NCBI RefSeq assembly: GCF_051401765.1
Contig: NC_135073.1
Coordinates: forward strand, 8,308,001-8,372,000
Origin: Calliopsis andreniformis
Lineage: Eukaryota > Arthropoda > Insecta > Hymenoptera > Andrenidae
Length of the DNA stretch: 64,000 nt
Direction: 5' to 3'
The stretch's first letter is position 1; every line of letters begins with the position of its first letter. The notes under the pieces were generated by a model, which worked only from the letters and a program-made list of their open reading frames with translations, was not told the origin of the DNA and did not search any database. Shown here one piece after another: positions 47,641 through 61,180 of the stretch. The position numbers were made by a program, and so were the translations under genes.

Positions 47641-48820
47641 TTGGTTACAATCAGCCTCGCTTTCCCCATATGAAGTTTCCTTTCTCACTCGGGGTGCATC
47701 TAGGCAGCAGGACCACTAGACACCGCGGTAGCCTTCAATTACAGCGCAGAATTGGAGGAAATTTCGGTCCGTTTACTGAAACAACGGCCAGTGCACACTA
47801 GATTTCAGTGTGATTTCCTTGGTGTTTTTCTGGATGTAATAAACGAGTGGTGTTTGCGGCAGAGCTCGCAATTAAACCGTATATACGTGTCCGTACATAG
47901 GCCCGTATGTACCAGGCATACTCTAGACGCGGAGTGCCAGTAAAGTCCGTTTGTTTTGGAAATTGCGTTAATTTGCCAAGCGCAGACCGGCTGATTTTGT
48001 GAGTGACGTCGCAATCACTGCGCAATCACCGGAAACGAACGAATCGCGGAGACCGACCGCTACGGCCACCTATACACCTGCCGTATAACAATCGAACTCT
48101 TCGACCAACTATCGAACGATATAAAGACAATTGTGTGTAGATAGCCTGTGAATGGCATGCCAGTTTGAAGATTTTACTGCAAAGCACAGACACTGTACTG
48201 CAAGTGTACACTTCTGACAGTAGATTAAGATACTTGTAGGTAATAAGAAAGAACATGATGATGAAAAATTGGGAGATATATAATAATACTTTAAATTAAC
48301 TTAGTAGATTTAAAGGCAATGGTTTCGATTAATAAGGTACACAGCTGAATAATGTTTGATTTAAAATACAATAATTGAAATACTGTCTTTTAAAAAAATT
48401 TTAATTGTTTCTCAGACAGAGTGTTACATTTTGAAGGTAAAATTACGAAACTTGGTTCACGGAAGACAATAAAAGATAGATTGAGTAATAGAATATTAGG
48501 ATAAACCAAACCAGATAATTAGATTAATATATTACTACTTATTTAAATACAAGAAAAATTCGACGAAGTTATGAAGCACAGTGGGATTAGATAGTTCTAC
48601 TTGAGATATTAAATTGAGGGTAGGAGAAGTCTGTAGAACTCCCTAAAGTTGGCTGCCACATCTACACACAGCCGATTTAGTAATTAGCATTTTCGATGCG
48701 CTAAGCCTTGAATATATTATCTCGCGAAAACATCGCTGTAATTACAACGACGCGGGCACGGAACAGCTTGTACATCACAGAAGAGAAGGCTACGGTAAAA
48801 TTTGGAGTGTCATCCTGGCA
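47641..48820. other. GC-richer islet (47.65-48.1 kb) and small patch at 48.64-48.8 kb
   Basis: Balanced, CpG-containing DNA with overlapping open frames on both strands (47752-48256), none recognisable. The space between the two patches is AT-rich. Confidence 0.4.
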
Positions 48821-50420
48821 ATTAATCATCTATTAATTGGCAAGAAAAGATGTTTGTCATCATACGAAATTACTTGATCTTGAAGGGACCAGTCTGTTCG
48901 CGAGTTAAATGTCACTCCTCATTATTTATAATTAATTAATCTTGTAGATGGACCACTGTAATTGGATACTTATGTATTGTACTCTGCGTTCAAAGGTGAA
49001 ACAAAATTTTGTTTTATATAAAGAGATAAATTAAAAATGCGAGATTCCCCTTTTATAAAGAAAGTCAATGAAAGAATGTGATTGCTTCATTTTATTTATC
49101 TGAATACGAAAGACGAATTATTTCTGTGCACAAAAAATGACGTGAAATAAGTCAACATTTCCAGTTCTACTTAGAATATCTATAGAATAAGGTTTTTATA
49201 TAAATTTGTTCCTTTTGACAAAGGCTTCTATGGAGCATCGCGCTGAATGCTAAAAAGTTGGTTCTCGTAACAAATGGAACAGTAACAATTTATTTATTTC
49301 AATGGAACTGCATAACGAATGCAACGACTAGGCACTTTGAAATGTTACATGAAAAGTGTACGTCCTTTTAATCAATATACGTACATGTATGAGAGATGTA
49401 AATGTAGTTACATTCTATAAATTGTACAGTGTGTAGAACAGCAAAGCTGTATGGAATAAGTCACTACGGGTGCAACATGCACTAAGATGGACGCCAACAA
49501 TTACAATTTGGAGTAAACAAGAAAGAAACAAAAAGAACTCAGTCATTACGTATACTCAATGAAAGTGCTCCCATTAATTGTTCGTACCATGGTATGTATA
49601 TTTACAAAGCCAGGTAGTAAGCAAAACTATGGTAGGAATATCATAGATAGTACACAAATAAAAATGAATACCAATGAATACATAGGAAAATATAAAAATA
49701 ATATATACAAACACTTATAAGAGAAACAGTGATACATAAATACGATGTATCAGAAATGAATGTATTAGATCGCTATACAATTCCCAAAAGTCTACAATAA
49801 TAATATCTAACAGCTGTTTCGATAAATCTACCACTTAAGTGGCTTTCATTCTGTAACGACATATCAGAACTGAGTGCTTACAGGTCGAAACGTTCGAGTG
49901 GACACGTGTAACTTATTTTTCAATTTGTACTGACCACTGGCGACCCTATCTGAGGGCTCGGTTTTTGCGAAATCAATCACACGTTATTTGCTACCACATG
50001 TCCGTGTCGTTAGCGGCGCAGACAGAAAGAGTGACGATGGACGCGTGGAACGCGAGGAAGACCGAAGGGGAATGAGAAAAGGCAGCAGGATTAGAAAAAG
50101 GGAGACCTACTCATATCGGGCCTGAACACGCGAGTAAAATCCTGGATAAAAAGCCTGCAAATTTATCAAAGAAATCGAATGAACCCCAAAGAACTTTCCC
50201 TTTCTTTTCTTTGTTTTAAAAAATAAGATCTGTAAGAATTCTAGTGACCCGTATATTATTATTAAGAACACAACAGGTACACCACATTAAAACAATATTA
50301 AACTACGAAGTAAACTAACAATTACCCCATTTTCCTATTTCCGCCACTTGGAACATTCTGTAAAACACAAGCAATAAAGTTGAAAATGTAATTGAAACGT
50401 GTAGATTTATAGGTCAAGAG
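48821..50420. other. AT-rich DNA with islet at 49.9-50.11 kb
   Basis: The islet contains CACGTG (49903-49908) and a purine-rich run (50040-50105). An 8-bp-arm hairpin (TGATACAT/ATGTATCA) lies at 49730-49752. The right part (50250-50340) is A/C-rich. Confidence 0.4.
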
Positions 50421-51640
50421 TGCAACAAGTCTTTTTAAAATTCAATTTCCGTACGTTTTCCCCTGAAGCTAAAAGCAGAATATACCCGAACAGTTTTCGA
50501 TTAAAGAATGTTGCGCAGTGTTTTATCGTCCGTTACAATGAACGCTCACAAAATAACACAAGAGAAACAAGAATCGATCCACTGTTGTTCCAACTCTGTA
50601 TCAGATAAGATCCCTTCTTGGGTCCTTCAAAAGCAGCTCTCGAAAGGCGAGCAGTATTTCCTTCTTTCGATGTTCAGATGGACCGTGCATTGTACCTTAA
50701 CTGCGCGGACGTGTTTTACGTTGAAAGAATCAAAGGATAGGATGCCAGGAGGCGGAGTTTCGCCTAACCTTTTCCACAGCAATTTACTTTGAAATCATTT
50801 ACCTTTCTACCAGTGAGTGATGGAGAAAGGATGGGCAGACGAGGAGCGAGGTGAAGAGTAGGAAGAAAGGAGTGAACTGTAGAGTTCGACGCTTTCGAAA
50901 AATGACTTCAGTAAATTTTTGCAGTAGCTACGACCATTTACCTAAAACTTCGCTGGTAGACAGGACCGGAAGCCGTCTTGGGGAATCGCGGGGACAATTG
51001 TTTTGCCAGTATGTCCGTAAGTAGACTTACTGAAGCGATACGAAGCCAGCTTGAGATGTACGGTAATTGTTTGCAATTATTGGCTCGCCTGGGGCCAACT
51101 TTGGGATCATCTCAACATGCCCAGCAAATTGTTACCACCGCTATCCTCGCTTCTATTCCACGCTTTACGCGCCCCTCTTTCCTACCCCGACACCCCCAGC
51201 CCCCACCTTCTAGTGTCCTGCGAATTTCCTATCTCTGCCCTTTCCTTACTTGCGCCTCACCCTATTACTAGTTAAACGACTCCTTCGTGCCTTGTCAGTT
51301 GACGAAATTGAACTCTATCTTCCTGACCCCTCCAATCCTGATCGTTTCATTTATACTGGTATCGATTGTAGACTCTTCTGGGAAGACAGTGGAGGAGTTA
51401 ATGAGGTAATAGGAATGATGGGAGTTTGATTTTTGGGTTAAAGCTCAGCTGAAACGATGGGGTCAGAGTACTCCTAACGATTTAGTTTTTAATGTTTAGG
51501 AAGAAAAATATCTGTGAATAATGCATGGAATAAAATATTAATAATGTATTTATAGATTTAAAGAAAGTGAATTTTTTATTGTATGGACACCAGCTAAGGA
51601 TTAACAATGTTTCAAGTTGTGGTTGAAGAACATTTCATAA
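50421..51640. other. GC-rich islet, purine-left and pyrimidine-right
   Basis: A purine-rich block at 50815-50880 and a pyrimidine-rich block at 51170-51250, then a G/T-rich right flank (51350-51640). On the minus strand the C-runs near 51172-51207 give four G-runs, but one loop is nine bases, so the quadruplex fit is loose. Open frames are chance-like. Confidence 0.45.
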
Positions 51641-53300
51641 ATATTGCCTTTGACTTTAAATACATATTGGTATTTATCAACTAGGTATACCTACTTCTAT
51701 TTATATCTGTTAGTACTGCTTATATCATGACTTCAATACTTGTCTACAGTTTATTTCTGCAGCAGTTACACTACATTACATTCAAAATACCAAGAACAAA
51801 ATAATTCAGTCAACTTTCTATGTTGTCTTGCAACTACAACTTAAACACCTCTAATAACACTTACACCTAATTTACACCCAAGTTATGCAAATACCTTATT
51901 CAGTTGTCACTCAAACACCCGAAACGCCTAGAATAGCAATTACCGGACCATCTGTGCTTCCCTCACACCTGCCTATCATAGTTAGCAACTTCTGGACCGG
52001 AGAAACAACAAACTTACAAACTAATGTACAAGAACACTATCACTATATTAAACAATTATCATCTGACACCTTTAGAATCTGTACCTTTACAAATGAAATG
52101 TCTGTATCAGGTCTCAGAGCATCCCCAGCAGTGATTCCTTAACACCAATCTCGTCAAGGAGAAAGGAGCTCATCGAATGGAATTTATTCCTGCAAGATCC
52201 TAGCAAGGTATCGTATCCATAGCGCAAACAACGCCTTGTAAGGCAGCAAATCTTGCAGGGAGAAGATTCAAGAGATGGGACCGGGTGAAGGTGGTAGCTT
52301 TTGCCTTGAGATACGGCGATACATTCTCGGTCGTGGTCGTAGCATTAGGATTAACATTCGACCGAGCTAACTACCAGCCAGACTAGGATTCACCGACGAA
52401 ATTTACGGTAACTCCGTGTTAAACGATAAAACCAACAGCGGCTCGTTGCGGAGAGAAGAGAACGAGAGACAGAGAACGAGAGGGAAGAGATGAGGGAAAG
52501 GGAGGGATAGAGAGTGTGGGACGAGAAATATGTATGCGTGTATGTATTTGCATGACTGAGAGGGCAGCAGCAATAGACGGGGGAAGAGAGAAAGAGAGCG
52601 AGGACATGGTTGTGGGCTCTTGGCTCTAGTATGTGCATACTGCAAGTATACTATACGCGAGAATGGTACGTATAGTAACGAGGCTCTCCATATTCATGGT
52701 GTACGACATACTCGCGCAAATTTAATTCACCTGTACAACCTTACCCTTGTTCGCCCCACGCTCTCCTCTACGCTTCCGTTCCTCCCGCCTTCTCCCTCCT
52801 CCCATCCTCCTTTCTTCCCCTTTTTCTCATACGTAATTTTGCACAACGGTTCTCTTCTTCTATTCCTCGCCGCCCCTCTACACGGTACCTCAACGTTTTC
52901 TTCCTGGCTGACACCGACACGTTCGATTATGCACAGTCAATATTTACTACGACTCGTGGAGTCAGTTCGATCTTCCGCCTCTGCATTCAAGATACCAGAC
53001 GGGAGGACTATACTCGTTTCTCTTGCTTTATGTTAGAATCATAAACAATATTGCTTTCACTTTCCTAATTTTTAAAGCGGATCGTTTTTTCTTCTAGTCT
53101 TTTGCTTTCGATTAAGAATGGATTAAGTGGATTTAAGAATTGACGAAATGTTGGCCTAGGAATATGTGCCAGGATATTGTAATTTATTATATGTAAATAT
53201 TTCATGTGTGTTTGCTTAGTTTTGCATTCAAGGTTCAATATTTCTAGATGCATCTAGACAAATGTATTCGTTCGATGAAGTTGCTGAAGTATATTTAAAA
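51641..53300. other. GC-rich islet (core 52.14-53.0 kb), compositional palindrome
   Basis: The left flank 51740-52140 is A/C-rich and G-poor. In the core 52451-52530 is 71/80 purine and 52741-52820 is 70/80 pyrimidine. The right flank 53080-53230 is G/T-rich. Long open frames here (for example 138 codons at 52620-53036, TTG start) reflect the low-complexity pyrimidine strand. Confidence 0.55.
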
Positions 53301-54560
53301 GTATTAGAGGACTTCAAACAGCTTACTTTAAGGTAAACATTAAAGTAACTAGAAATTGCTATATATTTATTTTCTGATCAATATTTTTTAATCTATTTAA
53401 TAACTGACTTTCCATTCTAAAAAGGAGGTTCCTGTTTCTTCTCTAATTTCTGCAAGATCTAGAGTAAATAAAAAACAAGCACTATTCAACTATGAAGAGA
53501 GGTAGTGACAGAAGAGTGAAGTTTCTACGTCTTCGAATAATTTTGAATATTTTGCGTCTTGTTTTTAGTGCAAAATAGTAGTAACAAATTTGTAGTGGAT
53601 ACTGCTTTACTCCATAGTTGGGCGGAGCAGATATCACAATGTATAGGAATCAAAGTATACGCAGTTACAGATACACACGAGCCACTAACATCAACATCCT
53701 AAATCCTGTACGTTCCACAGCGCTAGCCATCCCTTCTCAATCCAGCTCTATTTCGCGGTCAAACCACTAGTCAGTTTCTTAATCCTCAAGAATAACGTCC
53801 TGCCTTCTGTTTTTACTTGCAAAGTTTCTATCGCCAAGCACGAACTAAATCCTCCGTGAAATGAAAGGGATACTTTCCTGCTACTGAAATCAGTGGACCA
53901 TTTCTACCCGGAGAGAAACAATTTGGTCAACGAGGCCAGCTTAGACTACACAAAATATGAAACTCGGAGGCCAAAATCAGAATGAATACTGTTCCAGCAG
54001 CTTCTCGGCGCCACCGTGTAGAAATAACACTTGGTGGACGGGCAAGGGCGTCGGGGATTTGTCTGGGACTATCTAGAATCAATTCGGTTATAGAAGTCAA
54101 CCCCTCGAAAGTAACGGCGTAGGGAAGCTGAACCCTTAGCAGCGCCAGTCTGTCGGCTGTGTCAATAGCTGATAGCATTAGCACCATCTATTTCACGCTA
54201 CTGTCATGTAGTAGGACGGCAGAAACTTAGGTCACCCATTACATAGTCCCCTGAGGAAGATCCTACGTTCTGATGCGAATCGGGTAATCTATTTGCAACT
54301 TTGATGAGGGGGGTAAAGGGATCACAGAGAAAATTCTATATTTCTACTGGTTTTTGTTAATTTCGTTCTGACGTCTGTTAATGAATATCAGAGATTTTAA
54401 AAGTGTTGCGGTAACAAAGCAATGTATCAGTTTAGAGAAATAATAAATGTACAATAAATAATAAATGTTAGGAGGAAAAAAGAAAATGATGAAGCTGAAA
54501 GATATTCTTATTTTTTTAGATATCGCAAGATGTAATATCTGTAATAATATTTGATAGTGG
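53301..54560. other. Islet at 53.7-54.3 kb
   Basis: A/C-rich left edge (53640-53780), balanced core, G/T-rich right edge (54290-54400). An 86-codon minus frame (53927-54187) has no motif. ACTTTAA/TTAAAGT form a 7-bp-stem hairpin near 53326-53347. Confidence 0.4.
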
Positions 54561-56560
54561 GTTCAATTATGCGTAAATTAAAGTTAATTCTATTTGAACA
54601 ATGACGATTACTCTCCTTCAGGAGTCTCAATCTATAATTCAATTTCTCGTTAATTCATTCATTCAAAATGCAGTATATTAGTTAAGAAATTATAATTTTC
54701 TTATTTCTGTTATATAACTAAAATTAGAATAGACATCAAATGAAAAAATGAAATGAGACACCCTGTACACTCTGTACAAACTATTGTGCAAAATAAAAAT
54801 TAAAATAACTGAATTTTAGAAACATAAAAAAGGTAACATAGTTTCACACAACAGATGTTACTAAATTACATAAAAATAAAAAATATCCGCATGGCTAAAA
54901 CAAATGGAATTTGTTTGAATAAATTCTGATTCTACTGCTACCAATAAATAACTTATACCTACTAATAAATAACGAAAGAACAGTTTCACTGAAGCGTCAG
55001 CGATATCGCATTTAATACTTTTTATTTAACTTTTCACCACGTCCGATCGAAACGCGAAAGCGGTCAAAATTACGAATGACGTTGATTTTTGTTCGACAAT
55101 CGGAAGTTGGACGCATGCACATGTTTCGAAGCGCGAATATTCGAGGAGATTGATGCAATCGTGGAAAATTGTCGCTTTTCTCTCTGCCGGAAGCGACAAT
55201 ACTTCCCCATCGACGGAGAACGTCCCCTTCGTGCAAGTTACCGTGTGGAAAAAATCCAATTTGACGTGCCGATTCCACGACTTAACCTCTTAAACTTGCG
55301 CTGGCAGATATTCATAACTCTTGCGCTCGCACGATAGCCATGTTTTGAAAAATAACTGGGGAACACGGAACACGCTTATTTTCTGTGACATGTCGGTTGA
55401 AATGAATATTGCTGAATAACTATTTCACACAATTCCTATTTGATTTAGAGTATGCTGCGTGGGATCATTTTTAGTTGACTTTAGAAGATATAGGCATAAC
55501 AACGTGAGGATGGACAATAATGTGATGAAAAAATGCAAAGGTTGAGAGTAAGAATTTATTGAGGAACTATTTGAATTTTGTTGTATTAATATAAGATTTT
55601 TCAAGAAATTTTCAGCTGTCTGTGACATTGTTATGGAAGATGAAGTAAGGAAATTCTCAAATGGTGTCATGAAGTTTCGTGATATAGAACAAAAACGTGA
55701 AACGACCACTTCTTAAGGGTCGCGAATCACTTAAGAAAATCTTCCGTCTTTATTATTCTATAAAAATAAGACACTTTACGCAACGAATGACTGTCCAGGT
55801 TCCGTCAATATTATCTGTTTCACCTTTTTATTACTCATCGACCTTAAGAGTCTCTTTGAATCTCATTGTTAAGGGAAACTTAAACTTGGCTCAAGTGCCA
55901 TTACTCACAAAGAGCGGTTGCCCGTTCACATAAACTCGTTCAACGTTTCTGGGTGTTGCATCTTGTAATTGTGAATTTGTGTGAAACGCAAAGTGGTCTA
56001 TCATTTTCAACTATTACATGACACTTACAGAGTATCTTAAATAGTCAAAATTTAACTAAATTATAAATTGTGCAATATTGTTTCAAATAATTCAGAAGAA
56101 TGAATCTGACTTCAGGAATGAAGAAACACTTAAACACTTTAAGGTATAATTTCATTAAAGCTACTTGCATGAAACCTTTCTTAAATATTATAGATTCTTA
56201 TCCTATATTCTATACACTCGTATTTTTATTTCAATAGGAAGTGCACATACTCTTCATATACAGGGTGATCAGAGATACAGTTTAACTGAAAACCTTCTGA
56301 GTGTATGCAGCACTTACAATACTTACAGCATTTACGTGGCATTTATAATAAATGTTGTCAACCCTAGGACTGTTTCCAGTTAAGTATAATCTATTACACT
56401 GAACATTGACATGAATTAAGATAGAAAAAATAAAATATTACAATAAAAATTTCGTCTGTTGTAAACAAAAAAAAAAATATTCAGAGGCTTTAATTTTGTT
56501 CAATTATCTAAAATAGTAGGTAAAACTTCCGACAGTTCTAAGTACAAGAAAGCATAAATA
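54561..56560. other. AT-rich DNA with patch at 55.0-55.33 kb
   Basis: The patch has minus-strand frames of 88 and 77 codons overlapping a plus-strand one of 82, none recognisable. ACACCCTGTAC at 54758-54768 and ATACAGGGTG at 56258-56267 are copies of a short motif seen elsewhere in the window. An A-run of about 12 lies near 56467-56477. Confidence 0.4.
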
Positions 56561-57420
56561 ATTCGCCTCGCATTTCGGTGGCTTCGGCGTCTCAGTAATT
56601 TCCCCGGAACTATGTTTATGCAACGGGAAATGCGTTATGCATGTACGCTGTATCGTCTGTACATCGAATTTACATTTTTGGACCGTAAGACGAGAAGAAA
56701 TTCCGCGTGCTCGTTGTTTTCCTCGTGTATCAGAAGCCATGCGACAGGAGGGCCTGCCTTCCGCGGCATACTTAATGATACTTTGAAAGCTGCTCTTTAC
56801 CGGTTCCGATTCGCTAGCTGCCCACGATAATAGAATCCAGCCCCATAATCCTGTGTTTGACGAGACCCCGTTGCGGATAAAGATGGCGAAACGAGGCTCC
56901 AAGCGGGAAGCAAACGGAGGAAAAGGGGGGGGACGAACGATCGTCGCCGAAAGACAAAGGGCCGAGAGGGTGGAGGGGTGACGGGTCGAACGAGAGGAAG
57001 ACGGGAGTGGAAGCTTGTTTTCTCCGGGAGATAAAAATGTTAATTTAAAAATAAGGCGCTAGTTGGGATTAATAGCGTAATAAAAAGACTCGTTCCGCGA
57101 AAGCATTTTTCTTTCTCTCCTCTTTTACTACGTTTCCGTCTTCCGCCTGTCTCCGGCTACGAAATGGGATAATTTGGAATTATTGCAAATTAGGAAGCCG
57201 GAACACCGCGTTGTTTGTGAATAATAAAGCCTGTCCCGTGGGACGTCGAAGATCGGATGAAAGGGACCGAGTGGCTCTAATGCGGCTACATCAGGAACAC
57301 AAAACTTCGTTACATTTCATTCAAAGCAATCCTAGAATGCATTCGTTGTATATTGTGCTAGGACCCTCCGATTTGCTTATAGTAGCAGTGAATACACTTA
57401 AACAATGAGAGGAGATAGAT
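56561..57420. other. GC-rich islet with G4 motif, purine-left and pyrimidine-right
   Basis: A G/A-rich block at 56890-57015 is followed by a C/T-rich block at 57107-57155. A 132-codon minus frame (56504-56902) starts at TTG and is not recognisable. Confidence 0.5.
56959..56985 (+). other. Canonical G-quadruplex motif
   Basis: G-runs at 56959-56961, 56968-56970, 56975-56978 and 56983-56985 with loops of 6, 4 and 4 bases, inside the purine block of the islet. Confidence 0.85.
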
Positions 57421-59390
57421 TTATAGGTAATTTTATGTACAAGTTGAGCAGGTAGCAAGGTGAGATTACAGTATTTATACTAGTTAATTTTTTCGAATTC
57501 GGTATCAGGAAGATCTATAGATAATCAACAGGAATTAGTAGACAAATAGTATTGTCTTATTGAAAAATTCACCCCCTTAAAGGAATTTCGTATTTGAAGA
57601 AATACTGCTTATAGTAAGCAAAGTATTGAGAAATTTTGAAAATTTTAAACGTAAAATATTTGCACATGTAAAAAATAATCTTAAATTAACAATATTACTA
57701 TGAATTTAGAGAAAGTATAAGTTACTATAAATTTAGAATATTTATTTATTGTACAGACTGCAGACTGCTATCCTGTCTAGACTCAATTATTATTGACCTG
57801 TTCTACTGGACGTTCAAGTATCTTCTGTCGTTGACTAATACTACTTACAGGCTTAATAATAAGATTTACCTGAACGTTAATATATTTCTGTGGTTTCAGC
57901 ATTATGTACTATCAAATATCAAACCACAAAAAATCATGCACAATGGGTGTAAGAACCATTTAAAATTCACGTCAAGTGAATACCTGCTGGTATCTCTCTC
58001 GCAATCCTTTCAAGAAAATTTCACGCGTCCTCAAAGAATCTCCCCGTCAAAACGAACGCGTATTTGACACAGAAAGAGCGACGAGGTTTTATACCGTTCA
58101 ACGTAAATTGCTCCATTATGACGAGGCAGAACATCCGTAGGCGGCGCGTAAATCAAAATCTATAAAACTTGTTTTCTCGGGGAAACTTTGTTAACGATGT
58201 TGTTACGACCTGACGAGAAAATGCGAGTCGAACCGCGCCACGTCGGTCTTATTTTTCCTATCACGGCCGCGCGTTATCGAAGTCTCAGGTGCATTTTTAT
58301 ATTTCCTTCCAGACCGAGGGAAAAGTTGTAACAACCCTGGCCCTCGGGGGAGCGTAACACGCGAGTCCACGAAAAGTGACTTCTCGTATCTTCGTGCACC
58401 GATGCCCCCCGATGGGTATAGACGCCCGAGTACGTGGTAGGAACTCGGGGAAATGATGTAAGAAAGAGACGAACCGTTCTCAAAAGAGAAACGAGAGGAC
58501 AAGAAACAGGTGAAACAAGTGGGAAAAGAAGCCGAAGAGGTGGCGCCCCTCGATGGGTAGGGACGGGGTGCATCGAACTTGGAATGCACTTTTTACCTTC
58601 ACATCGAGCTGGATATCTTACCTAGGCAGGGGACGGGTGGCAGGGTTAACTTTTAGCGTCCCTTGTCTGTCGCAGTGGAGGAAAGTGGCGGATAGATAGC
58701 TACACTCGTACTACTCTGTTGCGAGCCCACGCTCGGGTGTTACAACGACGTACACGCGCCGCGATAGGAATACGTTCGGAGGCTGCGAGAGAGGGATAAC
58801 ATTTTCGTGTTCTGGTAAAACGAACCATGAGCTGTTTGGTATTCAGACCGCGATCGGCGCTATCTGTTTATTCCGAAACAACCGCGTCTCCCTGTCCCCT
58901 ATCCCGCCCGTGCCACTCTCGCTCTTTCTACTGTCGTGCCTTTCTTTTTGCCCCTAGCTTTATCTATCTGCACCTATATCTCCCTTTCGAGTGGCTGGCG
59001 GTCTACATATCTCTTTTAAAAATTGATTGTGCCGACGAAACCGAGGAAACACGTGCAGCTAGGACACGATAAGAGCGCCGAACTGGTTGGCGGAATTACA
59101 GCGAGTAAACGCTGACCAGCTAGAGTTTGACAAGTGTTTCTTGCCCTTGATACTTATTCTGGGATTCTGTTGACCTTCTTGCGCTTGTTGCCCGAGGACA
59201 CTAAGTGGAAGAGACTTTTTCATGATTTCTGAGGGATAAGGACTGAGTTTTAGAATTAGAATGATAGCGTTATACCTATTTTGAATGAAATAAAAGGTAC
59301 AAAGATGAAAATGAAAGTTAGAGAAAGGAGAAAAAGGAGCTTTTCTCATTGTTTAATTGCATTCCAATTGTCTTGGAAGTACCTTTTTAT
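57421..59390. other. Large GC-rich islet (core 58.05-59.08 kb)
   Basis: AT-rich to about 57800, then a mildly C-rich left flank (57901-58020: G15 C25). A purine-rich block lies at 58460-58545 and a pyrimidine-rich one at 58880-58990. The right flank 59161-59220 is only mildly G-rich (G17 C12). CACGTG at 59050-59055. A 128-codon minus frame (58203-58589) overlaps a 99-codon one in another phase; no protein is recognised. Confidence 0.45.
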
Positions 59391-61180
59391 ATAGTGTGAC
59401 GAAAATAATTCTGTTATTTTTAAAAATATAGATAAATCAGCAATATACAAATTTGACATATTATTGGCAGATATTTCATTAATTTTTAAAGTAAAATTCG
59501 TATCGATAACTCACAGAAATTATAGCTTCCTTTATATTTAGAGAAATATGTCAGACCAATATTGGACCACTTTCACTTATTTCTAAGCACTGTACATTTC
59601 TATCCCATCAATACATTTATATTAATTCTAAACTTAAGGAATAAACCAATTGAAAAGATTTGTCCAAACATATTTATTAATCATTTCTATAACTTTGTTT
59701 CAAATAAAGGGTATATTTGTAATGAAAACCAATTACAGAAGCAAAATACATCCATTACATGAACAAGTGTATTATTCTCCAAGAACAAAACCAGGTCATG
59801 AATTTTCATTGTTATGCTTTGAAGGATACGAATTCGACACGAAACAAGATATAAAACGTCCTGTATGTAGGAACAGACGGTAGTTTTTTCAGAGCAAGTA
59901 GTGAAACCTAAATATCGAAAGACGAAAAGAGCCAACTTGTCCGTTGAACTTGTAAGAAGCCACTGGAGGTCCATGCACGTGACCAGAGAAACAACATGCG
60001 CGGCAGAAGTATTGTCGACAAACCACCATGCGTCTGTGAAGGAAGGAAGGAAGATGGAGGCAAGGTACAGGGGGAAAGAGAAAGAGAAAGAGAGGAACGC
60101 TGGTGGCGAAAGCTCACGTTCTGATTAAATTCTCGAGGAATTTAGGTGATTGCACGTTGATTCGATTGAAGGCATTTCATAGACGAACAGTCACGAATAA
60201 GGGGCCAATGAAGGCGCGTTTGTCAAAGGAAAAATACCCTGACCTAACGTCTCTGACGGAAAGGATCGCTTGAAATTCACCTATAATAGATCTTTCGGAT
60301 GTTAAATCAGAAGAATGAAAAATTACTAAAATGGTTCGAAAATATTTTTTTCTTGAAGTTACTGATACCATTTGCACTGGGAAACACTAAGGACATTGCA
60401 AAAGCATAATAATTTTTATGACTATTATAAAGACATTAACAGTTACCTTAATTTCTATTATACTAGAAGCTATTTGCAATCATAGAATTTTTGCGTTACC
60501 TACACGATAACAATCATAAAAATTTCGACAGGTCTTTTGTCTAAAATAGGTACGTACACAATATTACGTTTCTATCAGCGATATCCCCGTTTGTCATTCT
60601 TAATTTCTATTTCTCCCTCTTTCGCACTTTGCGTCGAACCTGCTGTCTACGTCCCTCAGAATCGCTTCATTGGTTCTCGTCTGTCTCCCAACGCCTCGCT
60701 TTTTTCCCTGTCCCTTGATTCTCGGTCAGCCTCGGCGCGACGAGCCTCGCGGAAAGCTGAAATATGCTGACTTTTACAGGCGCGCGAGGGCCGCCAACGA
60801 GAGCCAGGGAGTGAACCGGGAACGAAGAATGAGAAGGGACTAGACCACAAAGGCAGCGGTCGGCCCGATTCTACCGGCAGACGTGTCCTCGGCAATTATC
60901 GAACTTTTAAAGACCAAAAAGGGCTCCGTTACCCATTACCTAACGCTAGACACGTCCATTGTGAAATTGTCGACGCTTCGTGCCCGTCCTCCCCAATGGC
61001 TCATATCCGCCCGTGAAAACAAGGCGCGAAAGGGAATTTCGGCTGACGCTAAATTAAAATTCATGCGGTGGGCATTCTTTGCACCTGTTTTCAGATCATT
61101 GTACGGTAAGATATGAAGGCCTTTTGAAACGATTTTCTTTGAAGACATTACTAAGGGAGAAGTATGTATCAATTGTTCAA
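59391..61180. other. AT-rich DNA then islet at 60.58-61.02 kb
   Basis: A frame at 59650-59883 (77 codons, TTG start) has a hydrophobic start and a GYEF-PVC cysteine pattern but no convincing splice context; an antisense ATG frame of 95 codons overlaps it. The islet has a pyrimidine block on the left (60595-60720) and a purine block on the right (60790-60842), the reverse of the usual order. Confidence 0.4.
60038..60093. repeat. GGAA and GAAAGA short tandem repeats
   Basis: Four GAAG/GGAA units at 60038-60053, then GAAAGA-type units at 60073-60093, separated by mixed purine-rich sequence. Confidence 0.85.

Noticed and set aside
48254..48347. C/D snoRNA-like ATGATGA and CTGA boxes
   Set aside because: Terminal stem is weak and offset from the D box; internal boxes not found.
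51885..52142. Possible nuclear mitochondrial insert or coding exon in the A/C-rich strand
   Set aside because: The translation matches no mitochondrial protein I know; strand skew alone explains the open frame.
52620..53036. 138-codon plus-strand frame
   Set aside because: Mostly translation of a pyrimidine-rich block (Pro/Ser/Phe/Leu); TTG start.
59650..59883. Frame with hydrophobic start and a GYEF-PVC pattern, faintly like the end of a sushi domain
   Set aside because: Too few conserved cysteines, no ATG at the start, weak splice context, and an equally long antisense frame overlaps.
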